Part shown: positions 19,367-28,709 of the stretch, one piece after another
How the letters are laid out: each line of letters begins with the position of its first letter
How positions within the stretch are numbered: position 1 is the stretch's first letter
Assembly: GCA_028689015.1 (NCBI GenBank)
Contig: JAQTXC010000004.1
Span: 60,336 to 124,335 of the forward strand
Source: Dechloromonas sp.
Lineage (GTDB): Bacteria; Pseudomonadota; Gammaproteobacteria; Burkholderiales; Rhodocyclaceae
DNA: 64,000 nucleotides
Direction: 5' to 3'
Notes under the pieces: generated by a model
Told to the model about the DNA's origin: nothing
Databases searched by the model: none
Seen by the model: the letters and a program-made list of their open reading frames with translations, nothing else
Made by a program: the position numbers and the translations under genes

Positions 19367-22300
19367 GCCTTGTCCTCCTCGACGTTGAGTTGCGTCGGAT
19401 CGATCTGTTTGCCGCGTTCCAGCCATTTGAAGAACAGCGGCACGAAAATGGTGGCGATGAAGGTGGCGGCGAGCATGCCGCCGAAGACGCCGGTGCCCAT
19501 CGACTGGCGGGCGGCAGCGCCGGCCCCGCTGGCCTTGACCAGCGGGAAGACGCCGAGCACGAAGGCCAGCGAGGTCATGATGATCGGCCGCAGGCGCAGG
19601 CGGGCGGCGGCCAGTGCCGCCTCGCTGGCGCTCATGCCTTCGGCGTACTTCTGGGCGGCGAATTCGACGATCAGGATGGCGTTTTTCGAGGCCAGGCCGA
19701 TGAGCACGACCAGACCGATCTGGAAGTAGATGTCGTTTGGCATGCCGCGCAGCCAGATCGCGGTCAACGCCCCCATCAGGGCAAAAGGCACGGCCATGAC
19801 CACGGCCACCGGCAACGACCATTTTTCGTACTGGGCGGCGAGGATCAGGAAAACCATGATGATGGCGAAACCGAAGGCCTGGAGTGATGAGCCGGCGCTG
19901 CGCTTTTCCTGATAGGCCTGGCCAGTCCAGGCGATGCCGTAGCCGTCAGGCAGCGTCGCAGCGGCCACCTGCTCGACGATGGCGATGGCGTCGCCGGAAC
20001 TGATGCCCGCCTTGGCGTCGCCCATGATCTTGGCGGCGATGAAGCCATTGAAGCGCTCGACCTGTTCCGGGCCAACGATATTCTTGACCGTGCTGATTGC
20101 CGACAGTGGAATCATGGCGCCGTTCGCGCTGCGCACATAGACTTTGCCGATGTCGTCTGGCCTCATCCGGTAGTTGGCTTCGGCCTGCAATTGCACGCGG
20201 TAAACTCGTCCAGCCTTGTTGAAATCATTGACGTAGAGGGCTCCCATCGTGCTTTGCAGGGTTGAATAAACGTCGGTCAGCGGGATGCCGAGGGCGAGTG
20301 CCTTCGGCTCATTCACTTCGATGAACAATTGCGGCACGGTGGGACGGAAAAAGGTGGAGACGCGGGTGAATTCCGGGTGTTTCTGCAATTCGCCCATAAA
20401 GGCCTGGACCACCTCGTTCAGCTTCTTGGCGTCGCCGTCGACGCGGTTCTGGACATAAACCTCGAAACCGCCAGCGCTGCCCAGGCCCATGATGGGGGGG
20501 GGGTTGAAAACCAGGCCCATGCCGTCGCCCTGCATCATGCCGATACCCATGAACTTGCCGGCCAGATCCTGGGCCTTGCCCTGGCGTTCCGACCAGTCCT
20601 TGAGCGGAATGAACATGGTCCCGGCATTGGGTTTGTTGCCGCCGCCGATCAGGTCGAAGCCGGAGACGACGAAGGTATGCTTGACGGCTTCATCCTGGGC
20701 AATCATCTGCCGCATGCTTTCGCCGGTTGCCTGGGTCCGCTTCAGTGTCGCCCCGTCGGGCAGCATCAGGGCCGAAATCAGGTAGCCCTGGTCTTCGGCC
20801 GGCACGAAGCTGCCGGGGATGATCTTGAAGAAGACCGCGGTCAACCCGATCACAGCCGCAAAAACCAGCGTGCCGATGAGGCCGTGCTTGAGCGTTAAGC
20901 CGACGGTGCGCGTGTAACTGTCGGTGAGGCGGTCGAACAGGCGGTTGAAGGGGGCAAATAGTTTGTTTTCGGTGTGCTGTGCCTTGAGCAACAGGGCGCA
21001 CAGCGCGGGCGTCAGGGTCAGGGCGACCACGCCCGACAGGACGACGGCGACGGCAACAGTGACGGCAAATTGCTTGTACAACTGACCGGCGATGCCGCCG
21101 AGAAAGGCGACCGGGATGAAAACCGCACAAAGGACCAGGACGATGGCAATCAGCGCCCCTTGCACCTGTTGCATGGCCTTGATGGCGGCCTGGCGGGGGG
21201 ACAACTTTTCTTCGGCCATCAAGCGTTCGACGTTTTCCAGGACGACGATGGCGTCATCGACGACGATACCGATGGCCAGCACCATGGCGAACAGGGTGAG
21301 GGTGTTGATCGAGAAGCCGAACAGCCACAGGCCGGCAAAGGTGCCGATCAACGAAATCGGCACAGCCACCATCGGAATCAGCGTCGCCCGCCAGCTTTGC
21401 AGGAAGAGATAGACGACGGCCAGCACCAACAGCATGGCTTCGATCAGGGTCTTGACCACTTCGTTGATTGAGGCCGAGACGAAGCGGGTGGTATCGAAAG
21501 GAATAACGTAGGCCATGCCGGCTGGAAACTTGCCCTGCAAGGCGTCCATTTTTGTACGCACGCTGGCCGCAACTGCCAGCGCGTTGGCGCCGGTCTGCAG
21601 AAAAACGCCCATGGCAATAGTCGGCTGGCCATCCAGCGTGACCTGCTGGTCGTAGCTATAGGCGCCCAGTTCGATACGCGCTACATCCTTTAGGCGCAGG
21701 ACACCTCCTGGCCCGCTGGCCCGGATGACAATATTGCCAAATTCCTCGGGCGACAGCAGGCGGCCCTTGGCGGTCACGGTGTAGACCAGTTGTTGCGTGC
21801 TGGGCGCCGGCTCCTGGCCGATCTTGCCGGCGGCATTCTGGGCGTTCTGCGCCTTGATGGCATTTGATACATCGCTGGTGGTCAGGCCGAGCTGAGCCAT
21901 GCGATCCGGCTTCAACCAGACGCGCATTGAATAATCCTGAGCACCAAAAATGGTCACGTCTCCAACGCCGGGAACGCGCTTCAATTCATCGACGATGTTC
22001 AGACTGGCGTAGTTGGACAGGAACAAGGTGCTGTACTTGCCTTGCTCGGATTCGAGCGCCACCACTTGCAGGATGTCGTTTGAACGCTTCTGGACGATGA
22101 CGCCATTGCGGCGAACTTCTTCTGGCAGCCGTGCTTCTGCTGCTTTGACCCGGTTATTGACGTTGACCGCGGCCATGTCGATGTTGCTGCCCACCTCGAA
22201 GGTGGCGGTGATGCTGACGCTGCCGTTGGCCGAGGCTGAGGAGGTGAAGTAGGACAGGCCTTCGACACCGTTCAGTTGTTCCTCAATCGGGGCGGCGACT

Positions 22301-22479
22301 GTTTTGGCCAGGGTTTCGGCTGAGGCACCCGGATAGGTGGCGGTGATCAGCACCGTCGGCGGGGCGATTTGTGGATATTGGGCGACTGGCAGCACCTGTG
22401 AGGCGAGCAGCCCGGCAATGACGATGATGATGGAGAGGACCGAGGCAAAAATCGGTCGATTGATGAAAAATCTGGACAT
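19363..22479 (-). CDS. RND multidrug efflux pump, inner-membrane permease (AcrB/MexB type, HAE1)
   Basis: A 1038-residue proton-driven pump. The N-terminus MSRFFINRPIFASVLSII is typical. The proton-relay pair is present in GIVVDDAIVVLENVER in helix 4, and the relay lysine in GLASKNAILIVEFA in helix 10. Two large periplasmic loops follow helices 1 and 7, as expected. It lies between the membrane-fusion gene (9-base gap) and the outer-membrane gene (4-base overlap). Sequence cannot fix the substrate; family members export dyes, detergents and several antibiotics. Control is likely through the divergent TetR protein. Confidence 0.96.
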   Translation of the reverse strand: MSRFFINRPIFASVLSIIIVIAGLLASQVLPVAQYPQIAPPTVLITATYPGASAETLAKTVAAPIEEQLNGVEGLSYFTSSASANGSVSITATFEVGSNIDMAAVNVNNRVKAAEARLPEEVRRNGVIVQKRSNDILQVVALESEQGKYSTLFLSNYASLNIVDELKRVPGVGDVTIFGAQDYSMRVWLKPDRMAQLGLTTSDVSNAIKAQNAQNAAGKIGQEPAPSTQQLVYTVTAKGRLLSPEEFGNIVIRASGPGGVLRLKDVARIELGAYSYDQQVTLDGQPTIAMGVFLQTGANALAVAASVRTKMDALQGKFPAGMAYVIPFDTTRFVSASINEVVKTLIEAMLLVLAVVYLFLQSWRATLIPMVAVPISLIGTFAGLWLFGFSINTLTLFAMVLAIGIVVDDAIVVLENVERLMAEEKLSPRQAAIKAMQQVQGALIAIVLVLCAVFIPVAFLGGIAGQLYKQFAVTVAVAVVLSGVVALTLTPALCALLLKAQHTENKLFAPFNRLFDRLTDSYTRTVGLTLKHGLIGTLVFAAVIGLTAVFFKIIPGSFVPAEDQGYLISALMLPDGATLKRTQATGESMRQMIAQDEAVKHTFVVSGFDLIGGGNKPNAGTMFIPLKDWSERQGKAQDLAGKFMGIGMMQGDGMGLVFNPPPIMGLGSAGGFEVYVQNRVDGDAKKLNEVVQAFMGELQKHPEFTRVSTFFRPTVPQLFIEVNEPKALALGIPLTDVYSTLQSTMGALYVNDFNKAGRVYRVQLQAEANYRMRPDDIGKVYVRSANGAMIPLSAISTVKNIVGPEQVERFNGFIAAKIMGDAKAGISSGDAIAIVEQVAAATLPDGYGIAWTGQAYQEKRSAGSSLQAFGFAIIMVFLILAAQYEKWSLPVAVVMAVPFALMGALTAIWLRGMPNDIYFQIGLVVLIGLASKNAILIVEFAAQKYAEGMSASEAALAAARLRLRPIIMTSLAFVLGVFPLVKASGAGAAARQSMGTGVFGGMLAATFIATIFVPLFFKWLERGKQIDPTQLNVEEDKA

Positions 22480-22488
22480 GGTCTTGCC

Positions 22489-23613
22489 TTAACCCTTGCT
22501 GGCCGGCGCGGCGCCGTCCTTGCTTGCGGCGGGGCCAGCCGGGGGCTCGCCTGGCGCATGAGGTGCCACCGGCGCCCCTGGGCGCAGTTTCATCAACTGA
22601 TCGACAATGACTTTGTCGCCCGCCTGCAGGCCGCCGAGGATGACCCAGTCCTTGCCCTGCCATTCACCGGTCTGGACCGGGCGTGGCGTCACTTTGTGGT
22701 CGGGACTGGCGAGCATGACCAAGGCCCCATGCTCGCTCTGGATCACCGCCGTTTGTGGGACCAGGAAAACCCCGTCGCGCTGGCCGGTCTGCAGGCGAAC
22801 GCGGACAAACTGGCCCGGCAGCAATTGCTGCTGCGGATTGGCGAATTCGGCGCGCAAGGACTGGGTGCCGAGCGTGGTATCGATCTGGGCGGCGATGAAA
22901 TTGAGTTTGCCAGGGTGGGCGTAGGGCTCGCCATTGGCTAGCAGCAGATGGACGCCGCTGACCGCCTGAGCGCTGACCCGGCCGCCGGCAAACTTGGCCA
23001 GGTCACTGTCGCCCAGTGAAAAACGAACCCACATGGGCTGGGTCTGGTACAGGGTGGTGAGTACCGTGTCGCTGCTGACCAGGCTGCCTTCCGAGCGCTC
23101 GGCTCGGCTGCTGGTACCGCTGACCGGGGCGGTGACGGTCGTCCAGGATAGATTCAGCTCAGCCTGCCGCAAAGCAGCCTGCGCCAACGCATTATTCGAG
23201 GTGGCGTCGTCGTAGTCTTTCTGGCTGATGGCGTTGGCGGCGAGCAGGCGGTGCAGACGGGCGACTTCGCGTGCTGTCTGCTCGGCCCGGGCGCGGGCTT
23301 CGGCCAGGGCGATTTCAAACGGTGCGCGGTCGATTTGGAACAGCGGCTGACCGGCCTTGACGATCTCGCCTTCCTGGTAAAGCCGGTGGGTGATCAAGCC
23401 GGTCACGCGGGGGCGAACCTCAGTCTGGCGGGCGCCTTCGGTTTGCCCCATGACCTCGATCTGGCTGCTCACGCGCTGCGGCTGCATGTCGAGCACGGTG
23501 ACCGGCAAGGGGCCCATGGCCGGGGCGGCCGGCGGTTTGTCGGAGCAGCCGGCAAGCAGGGTGGCCAGCAATAACGGGGTGAGGATCAGGTGGGGGATAA
23601 AACGACGGGGCAT
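22489..23613 (-). CDS. RND efflux membrane-fusion lipoprotein (AcrA/MexA type)
   Basis: A 374-residue periplasmic adaptor with lipobox LLAGCSD (Cys at ~23). It has the split lipoyl domain (EVRPRVTGLITHRLYQEGEIVKAG and LNLSWTTVTAPVSG), a helical hairpin between the halves, a beta-barrel and a membrane-proximal domain. The C-terminal tail is rich in Pro/Ala. First gene of the pump operon; the ATG lies 33 bases past a consensus -10 box that overlaps an AcrR-like operator. Confidence 0.95.
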   Translation of the reverse strand: MPRRFIPHLILTPLLLATLLAGCSDKPPAAPAMGPLPVTVLDMQPQRVSSQIEVMGQTEGARQTEVRPRVTGLITHRLYQEGEIVKAGQPLFQIDRAPFEIALAEARARAEQTAREVARLHRLLAANAISQKDYDDATSNNALAQAALRQAELNLSWTTVTAPVSGTSSRAERSEGSLVSSDTVLTTLYQTQPMWVRFSLGDSDLAKFAGGRVSAQAVSGVHLLLANGEPYAHPGKLNFIAAQIDTTLGTQSLRAEFANPQQQLLPGQFVRVRLQTGQRDGVFLVPQTAVIQSEHGALVMLASPDHKVTPRPVQTGEWQGKDWVILGGLQAGDKVIVDQLMKLRPGAPVAPHAPGEPPAGPAASKDGAAPASKG

Positions 23614-23645
23614 GGCAGGCTTCTCCGGCAGGCAGGTTTTGGGCT

Positions 23646-23673
23646 ATTATATACAAACATGGATGTATGTAAA
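23646..23673 (-). promoter_or_regulatory. Promoter of the RND efflux operon
   Basis: On the minus strand TTTACA (23673-23668) and a perfect TATAAT (23651-23646) are spaced by 16 bases. The TetR-family operator lies almost exactly in the spacer, so a bound repressor would block polymerase. Confidence 0.8.
23652..23671. promoter_or_regulatory. AcrR/TtgR-like operator palindrome
   Basis: TACAAACAT and ATGTATGTA, separated by GG, form an inverted repeat with one mismatch. It closely resembles the TACATACAT/ATGTATGTA box of E. coli AcrR. It sits between the divergent pump and tetR genes. Confidence 0.85.
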
Positions 23674-23758
23674 TTATTTTGTCCCGGGCCTGGCATCGCT
23701 TAACATGCGGCGCCACAACACACGGGACGCCGGGCCGCCACTTATCGGGAGACAGCAG

Positions 23759-24376
23759 ATGGTCAGAAAAACCAAGGAAGAAGCTGAACAGACGCGCAAG
23801 GCCCTGGTCGATGCGGCACGGACGGTATTTCACGCCTGCGGTGTTAGCCGCTCGTCGCTCGATAAAATTGCCCGTCAAGCCGGGGTGACGCGGGGTGCGG
23901 TGTATTGGCACTTCCAGGACAAGGCCGAATTGTTTTTTGCGATGCGCGAAGATGTGTTCATCCCGATGATCGAACGTACCGACGCTTTTCTGTACGACGC
24001 GGCCTATCGCAATCCACTCGACGCCATTGCGGCTTCAATCAGCGAATTTTTCCGTGTGCTCGACGATTGCACGGTGGTCCGCGAGGTTTTTGAAATCATG
24101 ATTTCGCGTTGCGAGTATGTCGATGAATTCGCCAGTGTTCAGGAAGAGGTCGGGCGGCCGGCGCAGGAGTTTCTTGAAAAAATCGAGCGCATGTATCAGA
24201 AGGCCGCGGCGGAGGGCTATCTGCGGGCAGGGATTTCGCCGGAAGCGGCGGCGCGCGATACTTGGGCGTTCACCAGCGGTCTGTTGCACCTGTTGCTCGG
24301 TTGTCGCAAGGATAGCGGGCTGGCAGCTGAAATTCCCGGCATGATTGCCACCCATATGGCGTTGCGCCGGGCTTGA
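23759..24376 (+). CDS. TetR/AcrR-family repressor of the adjacent efflux pump
   Basis: A 205-residue regulator. The N-terminal HTH spans ~12-58 (LVDAARTVFHACGV, LDKIARQAGVTRGAVYWHF), the AcrR/TtgR/SmeT subgroup signature. The C-terminal ligand-binding helices contain FEIMISRCEYV, also typical. I chose ATG 23759 (MVRKTKEEA), which matches the AcrR N-terminus; a longer open frame running back into the pump gene region is rejected. It is divergent from the pump operon with an AcrR-like palindrome between them. It probably represses the pump and is released by pump substrates. Confidence 0.93.
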   Translation: MVRKTKEEAEQTRKALVDAARTVFHACGVSRSSLDKIARQAGVTRGAVYWHFQDKAELFFAMREDVFIPMIERTDAFLYDAAYRNPLDAIAASISEFFRVLDDCTVVREVFEIMISRCEYVDEFASVQEEVGRPAQEFLEKIERMYQKAAAEGYLRAGISPEAAARDTWAFTSGLLHLLLGCRKDSGLAAEIPGMIATHMALRRA

Positions 24377-24382
24377 GCAGAC

Positions 24383-25270
24383 TCAGCGCCGGACCCGGTA
24401 TTTGCGCCACAGGCTGAGGCTGAAGACGGCCAAGCCGAGCCAGATCAGGCCAAAACTGACCAGCCGGGCATTCTGCAAGGGTTCGTCAAACAGCTGGATG
24501 GCGGTGAGAAATTGCAGGGTTGGATTGATATACATCAGCATGCCGACCGTTGCCAGGTCGAGACGGCGGGTGGCGGCGGCGAAGGCCATCAGCGGCACGG
24601 CGGTCAGAATGCCGGCACCGATCAACCAGGCTGCGGTCGACGGGCTGCTGAAGGCAAAAACCAGGTGCCCCGTTTTTGCCTGCCACAGGGCGTAGACCGC
24701 GCACACCGGCAGCATGGCCAGGGTTTCCAGCCACAGGCCGGACAGGGCGTCGACCGGCACCTGCTTGCGAACCAGACCATAGGTGCCGAAGGTCGCGGCG
24801 AGAAATAGCGAGATCCACGGCAGCTGGCCCAGGGTCAGTACTTCGTTGATCAATGCCAGCACGGCCAGGCCAACGGCCAGCCATTCCAGCCGGTTCAATT
24901 TCTCGTTGAGCACCCACAAGCCGAGCAGGACGTTGACCAGCGGGGTCAGGAAATAACCGAGGCTGGAGGCGACCACTTGTTGCTGGCTGACCGCCCACAG
25001 GAAGACCAGCCAGTTGCTGCCAACCAGTAGCGCGGCCAGGGCGAGCAAGGCAAGATGGCGCGGTCGACGGGCGATCTCCTGCACTTTTGCCCACTGGCCG
25101 CGTAGCGTCAGCAGGAGTCCGACAAAAACACAGGCCCAGACGGCACGGTGCGACAAGATGTCCATCGCGTCCACACCGGCCAGTTGCCGGAAGTAGAGCG
25201 GGAAAAATCCCCAGATGCTGTAGGCGAGGAGACCGAAACCAATCCCGGCCCAGGGGGCGACTGCCGGCAT
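24383..25270 (-). CDS. rarD: RarD-type EamA/DMT transporter
   Basis: A 295-residue protein with about ten hydrophobic helices. The start region GIGFGLLAYSIWGFFPLYFRQL and SNWLVFLWAVSQQQVVASSLGYFLTPL are hallmarks of RarD (chloramphenicol-sensitive protein family) in the drug/metabolite transporter superfamily. The substrate is not established. Its 3' end is 6 bases from the convergent tetR stop. It lies 4 bases after the DUF599 gene, so the two are probably co-transcribed. Confidence 0.93.
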   Translation of the reverse strand: MPAVAPWAGIGFGLLAYSIWGFFPLYFRQLAGVDAMDILSHRAVWACVFVGLLLTLRGQWAKVQEIARRPRHLALLALAALLVGSNWLVFLWAVSQQQVVASSLGYFLTPLVNVLLGLWVLNEKLNRLEWLAVGLAVLALINEVLTLGQLPWISLFLAATFGTYGLVRKQVPVDALSGLWLETLAMLPVCAVYALWQAKTGHLVFAFSSPSTAAWLIGAGILTAVPLMAFAAATRRLDLATVGMLMYINPTLQFLTAIQLFDEPLQNARLVSFGLIWLGLAVFSLSLWRKYRVRR

Positions 25271-25274
25271 GGGG

Positions 25275-25967
25275 TCAGACGTCGTCGCGCAGGATGGCCA
25301 GCGCCGGCGAGCGGTAGTCGCGTCGATAGAGAATGACGGCCACCGCGCCGCCTAGCAGGCCGAGGGCCAGCGGATGGAGCAACCAGCCGGAGGCGGCCAG
25401 ACCAAAGTAATAGGCGCGGATGCCTCGGTTGAAGTCATCACCGGCCAGGTTGTTGGCCCCGGCGACGCGCCAGGCGTAGCGGTCGATGGCCGGTGTGCCG
25501 GGCTGGCCGGTGGGTGCCGCACCGACCAAAATGGAGAGCAGATTGAACTGGCGCAGCGACCAGGTGAATTTGAAATAGGCGAAGACAAAACAGCCCAGCA
25601 CCAGCATCAGTTTGATTTCAAGCAGCTCGCGCGTGCCGGTGCCGGCAAAAGGCAACTCGGCGGTCACGCTGAGTAATTTGTCGGCTGTCCCCAGCGCGGC
25701 GACCAGGCCGGCGATGATGTAAATGGTGGTGTTGGCGTAAAAGGAAACGCTGTTCATCAGGTTGCCGATCAAGGTCGAGTCGGTGACGCGGACGTCGCGT
25801 TCCAGCATGCGGTAGGCCCAGTCCAGCCGATAACGCTGGCTGGTACGGATCAGGCCGCATTCGCCGGGCTGGCTGTGTTCTGAAAACCAGGCGTAGCCCG
25901 ACCAGCAGGCAAAGAAAATGGCCAGCGACAGCCAGTCGACCGCGGCAAGATGAGGAAGAGCATGCAT
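25275..25967 (-). CDS. DUF599 family membrane protein
   Basis: A 230-residue protein with four to five membrane helices (~10-28, ~72-92, ~115-135, ~188-215). The conserved DUF599 features are WFSEHSQPG, RYRLDWAYRMLERDVRVTDSTLIGNL, SVSFYANTTIYIIAGL and FNRGIRAYYFGLA. No function is established for the family. It is divergent from the diguanylate cyclase gene, with 89 bases between, and heads a probable two-gene unit with rarD. Confidence 0.88.
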   Translation of the reverse strand: MHALPHLAAVDWLSLAIFFACWSGYAWFSEHSQPGECGLIRTSQRYRLDWAYRMLERDVRVTDSTLIGNLMNSVSFYANTTIYIIAGLVAALGTADKLLSVTAELPFAGTGTRELLEIKLMLVLGCFVFAYFKFTWSLRQFNLLSILVGAAPTGQPGTPAIDRYAWRVAGANNLAGDDFNRGIRAYYFGLAASGWLLHPLALGLLGGAVAVILYRRDYRSPALAILRDDV

Positions 25968-26056
25968 GGCCGGCAGTGTGCCACAAGCCAGGCGGCTGGG
26001 GTTCGGCGGTAGCCAGTCCCGGCTGCTTGCTGCATACTGGTCCGCACACGGGACAA

Positions 26057-28015
26057 ATGAATGAGGTTGTGGTGCGTCATCTGTCGCTCAGGCAACGCCT
26101 GAGTTTGCTTTGGCTGGTTTTTCTGCTGTTGTTGCTTATCGGCTGGCAACAGGGGGATCGGGTGCGTGAGCGTGTCCTGGCTGAAGAGCATGCGATCATG
26201 GCGTCGCAAGTGGAGGTGGCCAATATGGCGTCGGCGGTCTTCACCGCCCAGTTGATCAATCAGGCCCGCGCCTTGCTCAATGCGGTGCGTCAGTTTCATC
26301 AAAAGAATGGCGCGCTGGCGGAGACTGAACAATTCATCCGCTATCTTGGTTTCGATCGTTCGCTGATTGACAATATTTATCTACTGGACGCGCAGGGTCG
26401 AATTGTCATTGCCCATGACCAGGCTGCTGAAGGGCTGCTGGCCAATGAACGACGCTATTTCAAGCATCACCGCCAGCAGATTGGACAGGATCTGTATATT
26501 GCGCCAGTCGAACCTGGCCTGGTGTCGGGAAAACTGCATTTTCGGGTGTCGATGCGGGTTGACCGCGATGATGGCGCGTTTGACGGCGTGGTGTTGGCCA
26601 CGCTGCGCCCGGATGCCTTTACCATTTATTACCGCCAGCTGGCTGGTGGGCATCGCTGGCTGTTTTCACTGATCGGCGTTGACGATCGTTTATTGCGCGC
26701 CCGCTTTCCCGAGCCTGCAGTGGATCAATGGGTGCAGCCGGCACGGGTAGCCGGACTTGATCTGCCGACAGCGCAGATGGCGGGGGAATTTTTTGGCACC
26801 AGTTCGGTTGATGGGGTTGAGCGCCACTACGCCTATCGCAAACTGGCGAACTGGCCGCTGGTGATGATCATCGGCTATACCCATGACGAAGTCGAGGAGC
26901 GGGTGGCGGCTCGCCTTGATCGCCTGCAGTGGCTGGTGTTTGCCGGGGTGCTGGTTATTTTTCTGGTAACGACGATGTTGACCGTGGTGATGCTTGCCCG
27001 GCATCGTCTGGAAGGGGTGAACCGCCGGCTGGCCCATTCCTACCATTTGATGCGTGAGCAGGCGATGACCGATGCGCTGACCGGCTTGCCGGCCCGGCCG
27101 ATGTTTTTCGACCGCATGGCCCATGCCTTGGCCCTGGCTCGCCGGGAAAATCGTCCGCTGGGCTTGCTGTTTATGGATCTGGATGGCTTCAAGCCGGTCA
27201 ATGATCAACATGGACACGATGCCGGCGATGTCGTGCTCAAGGTTGTAGCGCAGCGCTGGCTGGCGGCGGTACGCGCCTCCGATACCGTGGCCCGGGTCGG
27301 CGGTGACGAATTTGCCGTGATCGTCGCCGATATGGACAGCACGCAGGTCCTGGCGGGGGTGTGCAACAAATTGTTGGGTGCACTGGCCGAGCCGATCCTG
27401 TTGCCGAGCGGTGCATCAGTCAAGGTGGGGGCCAGTATCGGCATTGCGCTCTACCCGGACAATGCCCAGGAAATCGATTCGCTGCTGGCGGCTGCCGACA
27501 CGGCGATGTACCAAAGCAAGGCCCGCGGCAAAAATGTCTTCACCTGGGCGACCTGCCATCCCCCGGCACACGGTGCTAAAGCCTGGATTAGCTTGAGCGA
27601 GGCGCAACAGGTCGGTATTCCGGAAATTGACGAGCAACACCAGCAACTGGTCCGTATGGTCAATCAGCTCAATCACTGCATCTGCACGGCGCGGGACGAG
27701 GGGCAAATCAAGACCTACATGGCCGCCCTGCAGGTGGCGACGGTTCACCACTTTGCGACTGAGCGCGACTACATGCAGCGCTATGGCTATCCTGGCCTGG
27801 CGGCGCATGAGCACGAGCATGTCCATTTGCTGGATGAGTTGGCGCGCATCCTTGACGAGGCTAGCCCGGGCAGTGATTTATTGGGTTTTCAGATGATCAA
27901 GGACTGGTTGCTGGGCCACATCGAGGGCAGCGATAAGGCCCTGGGCGAGTTTCTGGTCGAGCGGGGCGCTGCGCGTGCCGAGCATGCCGCAAATTCTGCC
28001 CCCTGGCCGGGTTGA
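26057..28015 (+). CDS. Membrane diguanylate cyclase with C-terminal hemerythrin domain
   Basis: A 652-residue signalling protein. The order is an N-terminal membrane helix (~14-30), a periplasmic Cache-like sensor (~40-280), a second membrane helix (~293-317), a GGDEF domain (~340-505) and a hemerythrin domain (~520-645). The active site GGDEF is intact at 415-419, and the inhibitory site RASD lies five residues before it, so an active, product-inhibited c-di-GMP synthase is expected. Hemerythrin ligands include H528, H565/E569, the HEHEHVH segment at 584-590 and GHIEGSD. I chose ATG 26057 (MNEVVVRHL); the longer frame starts inside the opposite gene's leader. The fusion suggests control by both a periplasmic ligand and cytoplasmic oxygen or redox state. 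Confidence 0.93.
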   Translation: MNEVVVRHLSLRQRLSLLWLVFLLLLLIGWQQGDRVRERVLAEEHAIMASQVEVANMASAVFTAQLINQARALLNAVRQFHQKNGALAETEQFIRYLGFDRSLIDNIYLLDAQGRIVIAHDQAAEGLLANERRYFKHHRQQIGQDLYIAPVEPGLVSGKLHFRVSMRVDRDDGAFDGVVLATLRPDAFTIYYRQLAGGHRWLFSLIGVDDRLLRARFPEPAVDQWVQPARVAGLDLPTAQMAGEFFGTSSVDGVERHYAYRKLANWPLVMIIGYTHDEVEERVAARLDRLQWLVFAGVLVIFLVTTMLTVVMLARHRLEGVNRRLAHSYHLMREQAMTDALTGLPARPMFFDRMAHALALARRENRPLGLLFMDLDGFKPVNDQHGHDAGDVVLKVVAQRWLAAVRASDTVARVGGDEFAVIVADMDSTQVLAGVCNKLLGALAEPILLPSGASVKVGASIGIALYPDNAQEIDSLLAAADTAMYQSKARGKNVFTWATCHPPAHGAKAWISLSEAQQVGIPEIDEQHQQLVRMVNQLNHCICTARDEGQIKTYMAALQVATVHHFATERDYMQRYGYPGLAAHEHEHVHLLDELARILDEASPGSDLLGFQMIKDWLLGHIEGSDKALGEFLVERGAARAEHAANSAPWPG

Positions 28016-28021
28016 CCGCGT

Positions 28022-28594
28022 TCAGTCTTGCCAGAGTTTTTTCCAGCCGTCGTAGCCTAGCGTTTCCATGGTGCTGATGTTGCGCTCAAAAATATCGGCG
28101 GCATCGGGAAAGGCGGCGACGGCGCGGTCGATGCTGCTTTCACGCAGCAGGTGCAGGCTGGGATAGGGCGAGCGGTTGGTGTAATTGGCGATCTCATCCG
28201 GCGCGCTGCCCGCAAATTCATAGTGTGGATGCAGGCTGGCAATCTGGAAAATGCCGGCGAAGTCGAGCTGGCGCAGCAAGGCGTCGGCTTCGGCAAGAAA
28301 AAAATGGTAGTCGAGAAAATCGGTCAGCACCCGCGGGTGGATCAGCAAGGTGGTATCCAGTTGTTCGGCCGGGGTGTCGGCCAGCAAATGCAATTCAGCG
28401 GCCAGTTCGCTCAGCAGTTCGTCAGCCGAACTCGCTGCGGTCAACGCATAACGCAGCTGTTTTTTGACAACGACGCTTTTGGCAAAAGGGCAGAGGTTGA
28501 GGCCGATGACCGCCCGTTCCACCCAGCGGCGGGTTTCGGCGACCATCTCTTCGGCTTCCGGGCTGGCCGGAAAAGGGTAGTGCAAGGCGCGCAT
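28022..28594 (-). CDS. DUF1415 family protein
   Basis: A 190-residue soluble protein of the DUF1415 family. Recognisable conserved parts are TRRWVERAVIGLNLCPFAK near the N-terminus, VLTDFLDYHFFLAEADALL, and SLHPHYEFAG...NYTNRSPYPSLHLLRESS in the second half. Function is unknown. The invariant Cys in LNLCPFA and the conserved HPHYEF segment suggest a catalytic or metal-binding site, which is only inference. The start at 28594 gives MRALHYPFP; the longer open frame has no family match. The stop lies 6 bases past the convergent cyclase gene. Confidence 0.85.
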   Translation of the reverse strand: MRALHYPFPASPEAEEMVAETRRWVERAVIGLNLCPFAKSVVVKKQLRYALTAASSADELLSELAAELHLLADTPAEQLDTTLLIHPRVLTDFLDYHFFLAEADALLRQLDFAGIFQIASLHPHYEFAGSAPDEIANYTNRSPYPSLHLLRESSIDRAVAAFPDAADIFERNISTMETLGYDGWKKLWQD

Positions 28595-28709
28595 GCGGCG
28601 GTTCTCCGTGGGGGTCCGGGCGCATTTTAGCCTGTGTGGCCGGCGTACAACTTGGCAGGCGCCCGGCAAGGGCCTAAGCTGAGCCTATCATCGTCCAGGG
28701 AGTCCGCAG

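Noticed and set aside
19367..19822. N-terminal extension of the outer-membrane efflux gene
   Set aside because: This part is the pump gene read in another frame; the lipoprotein signal starts at 19366.
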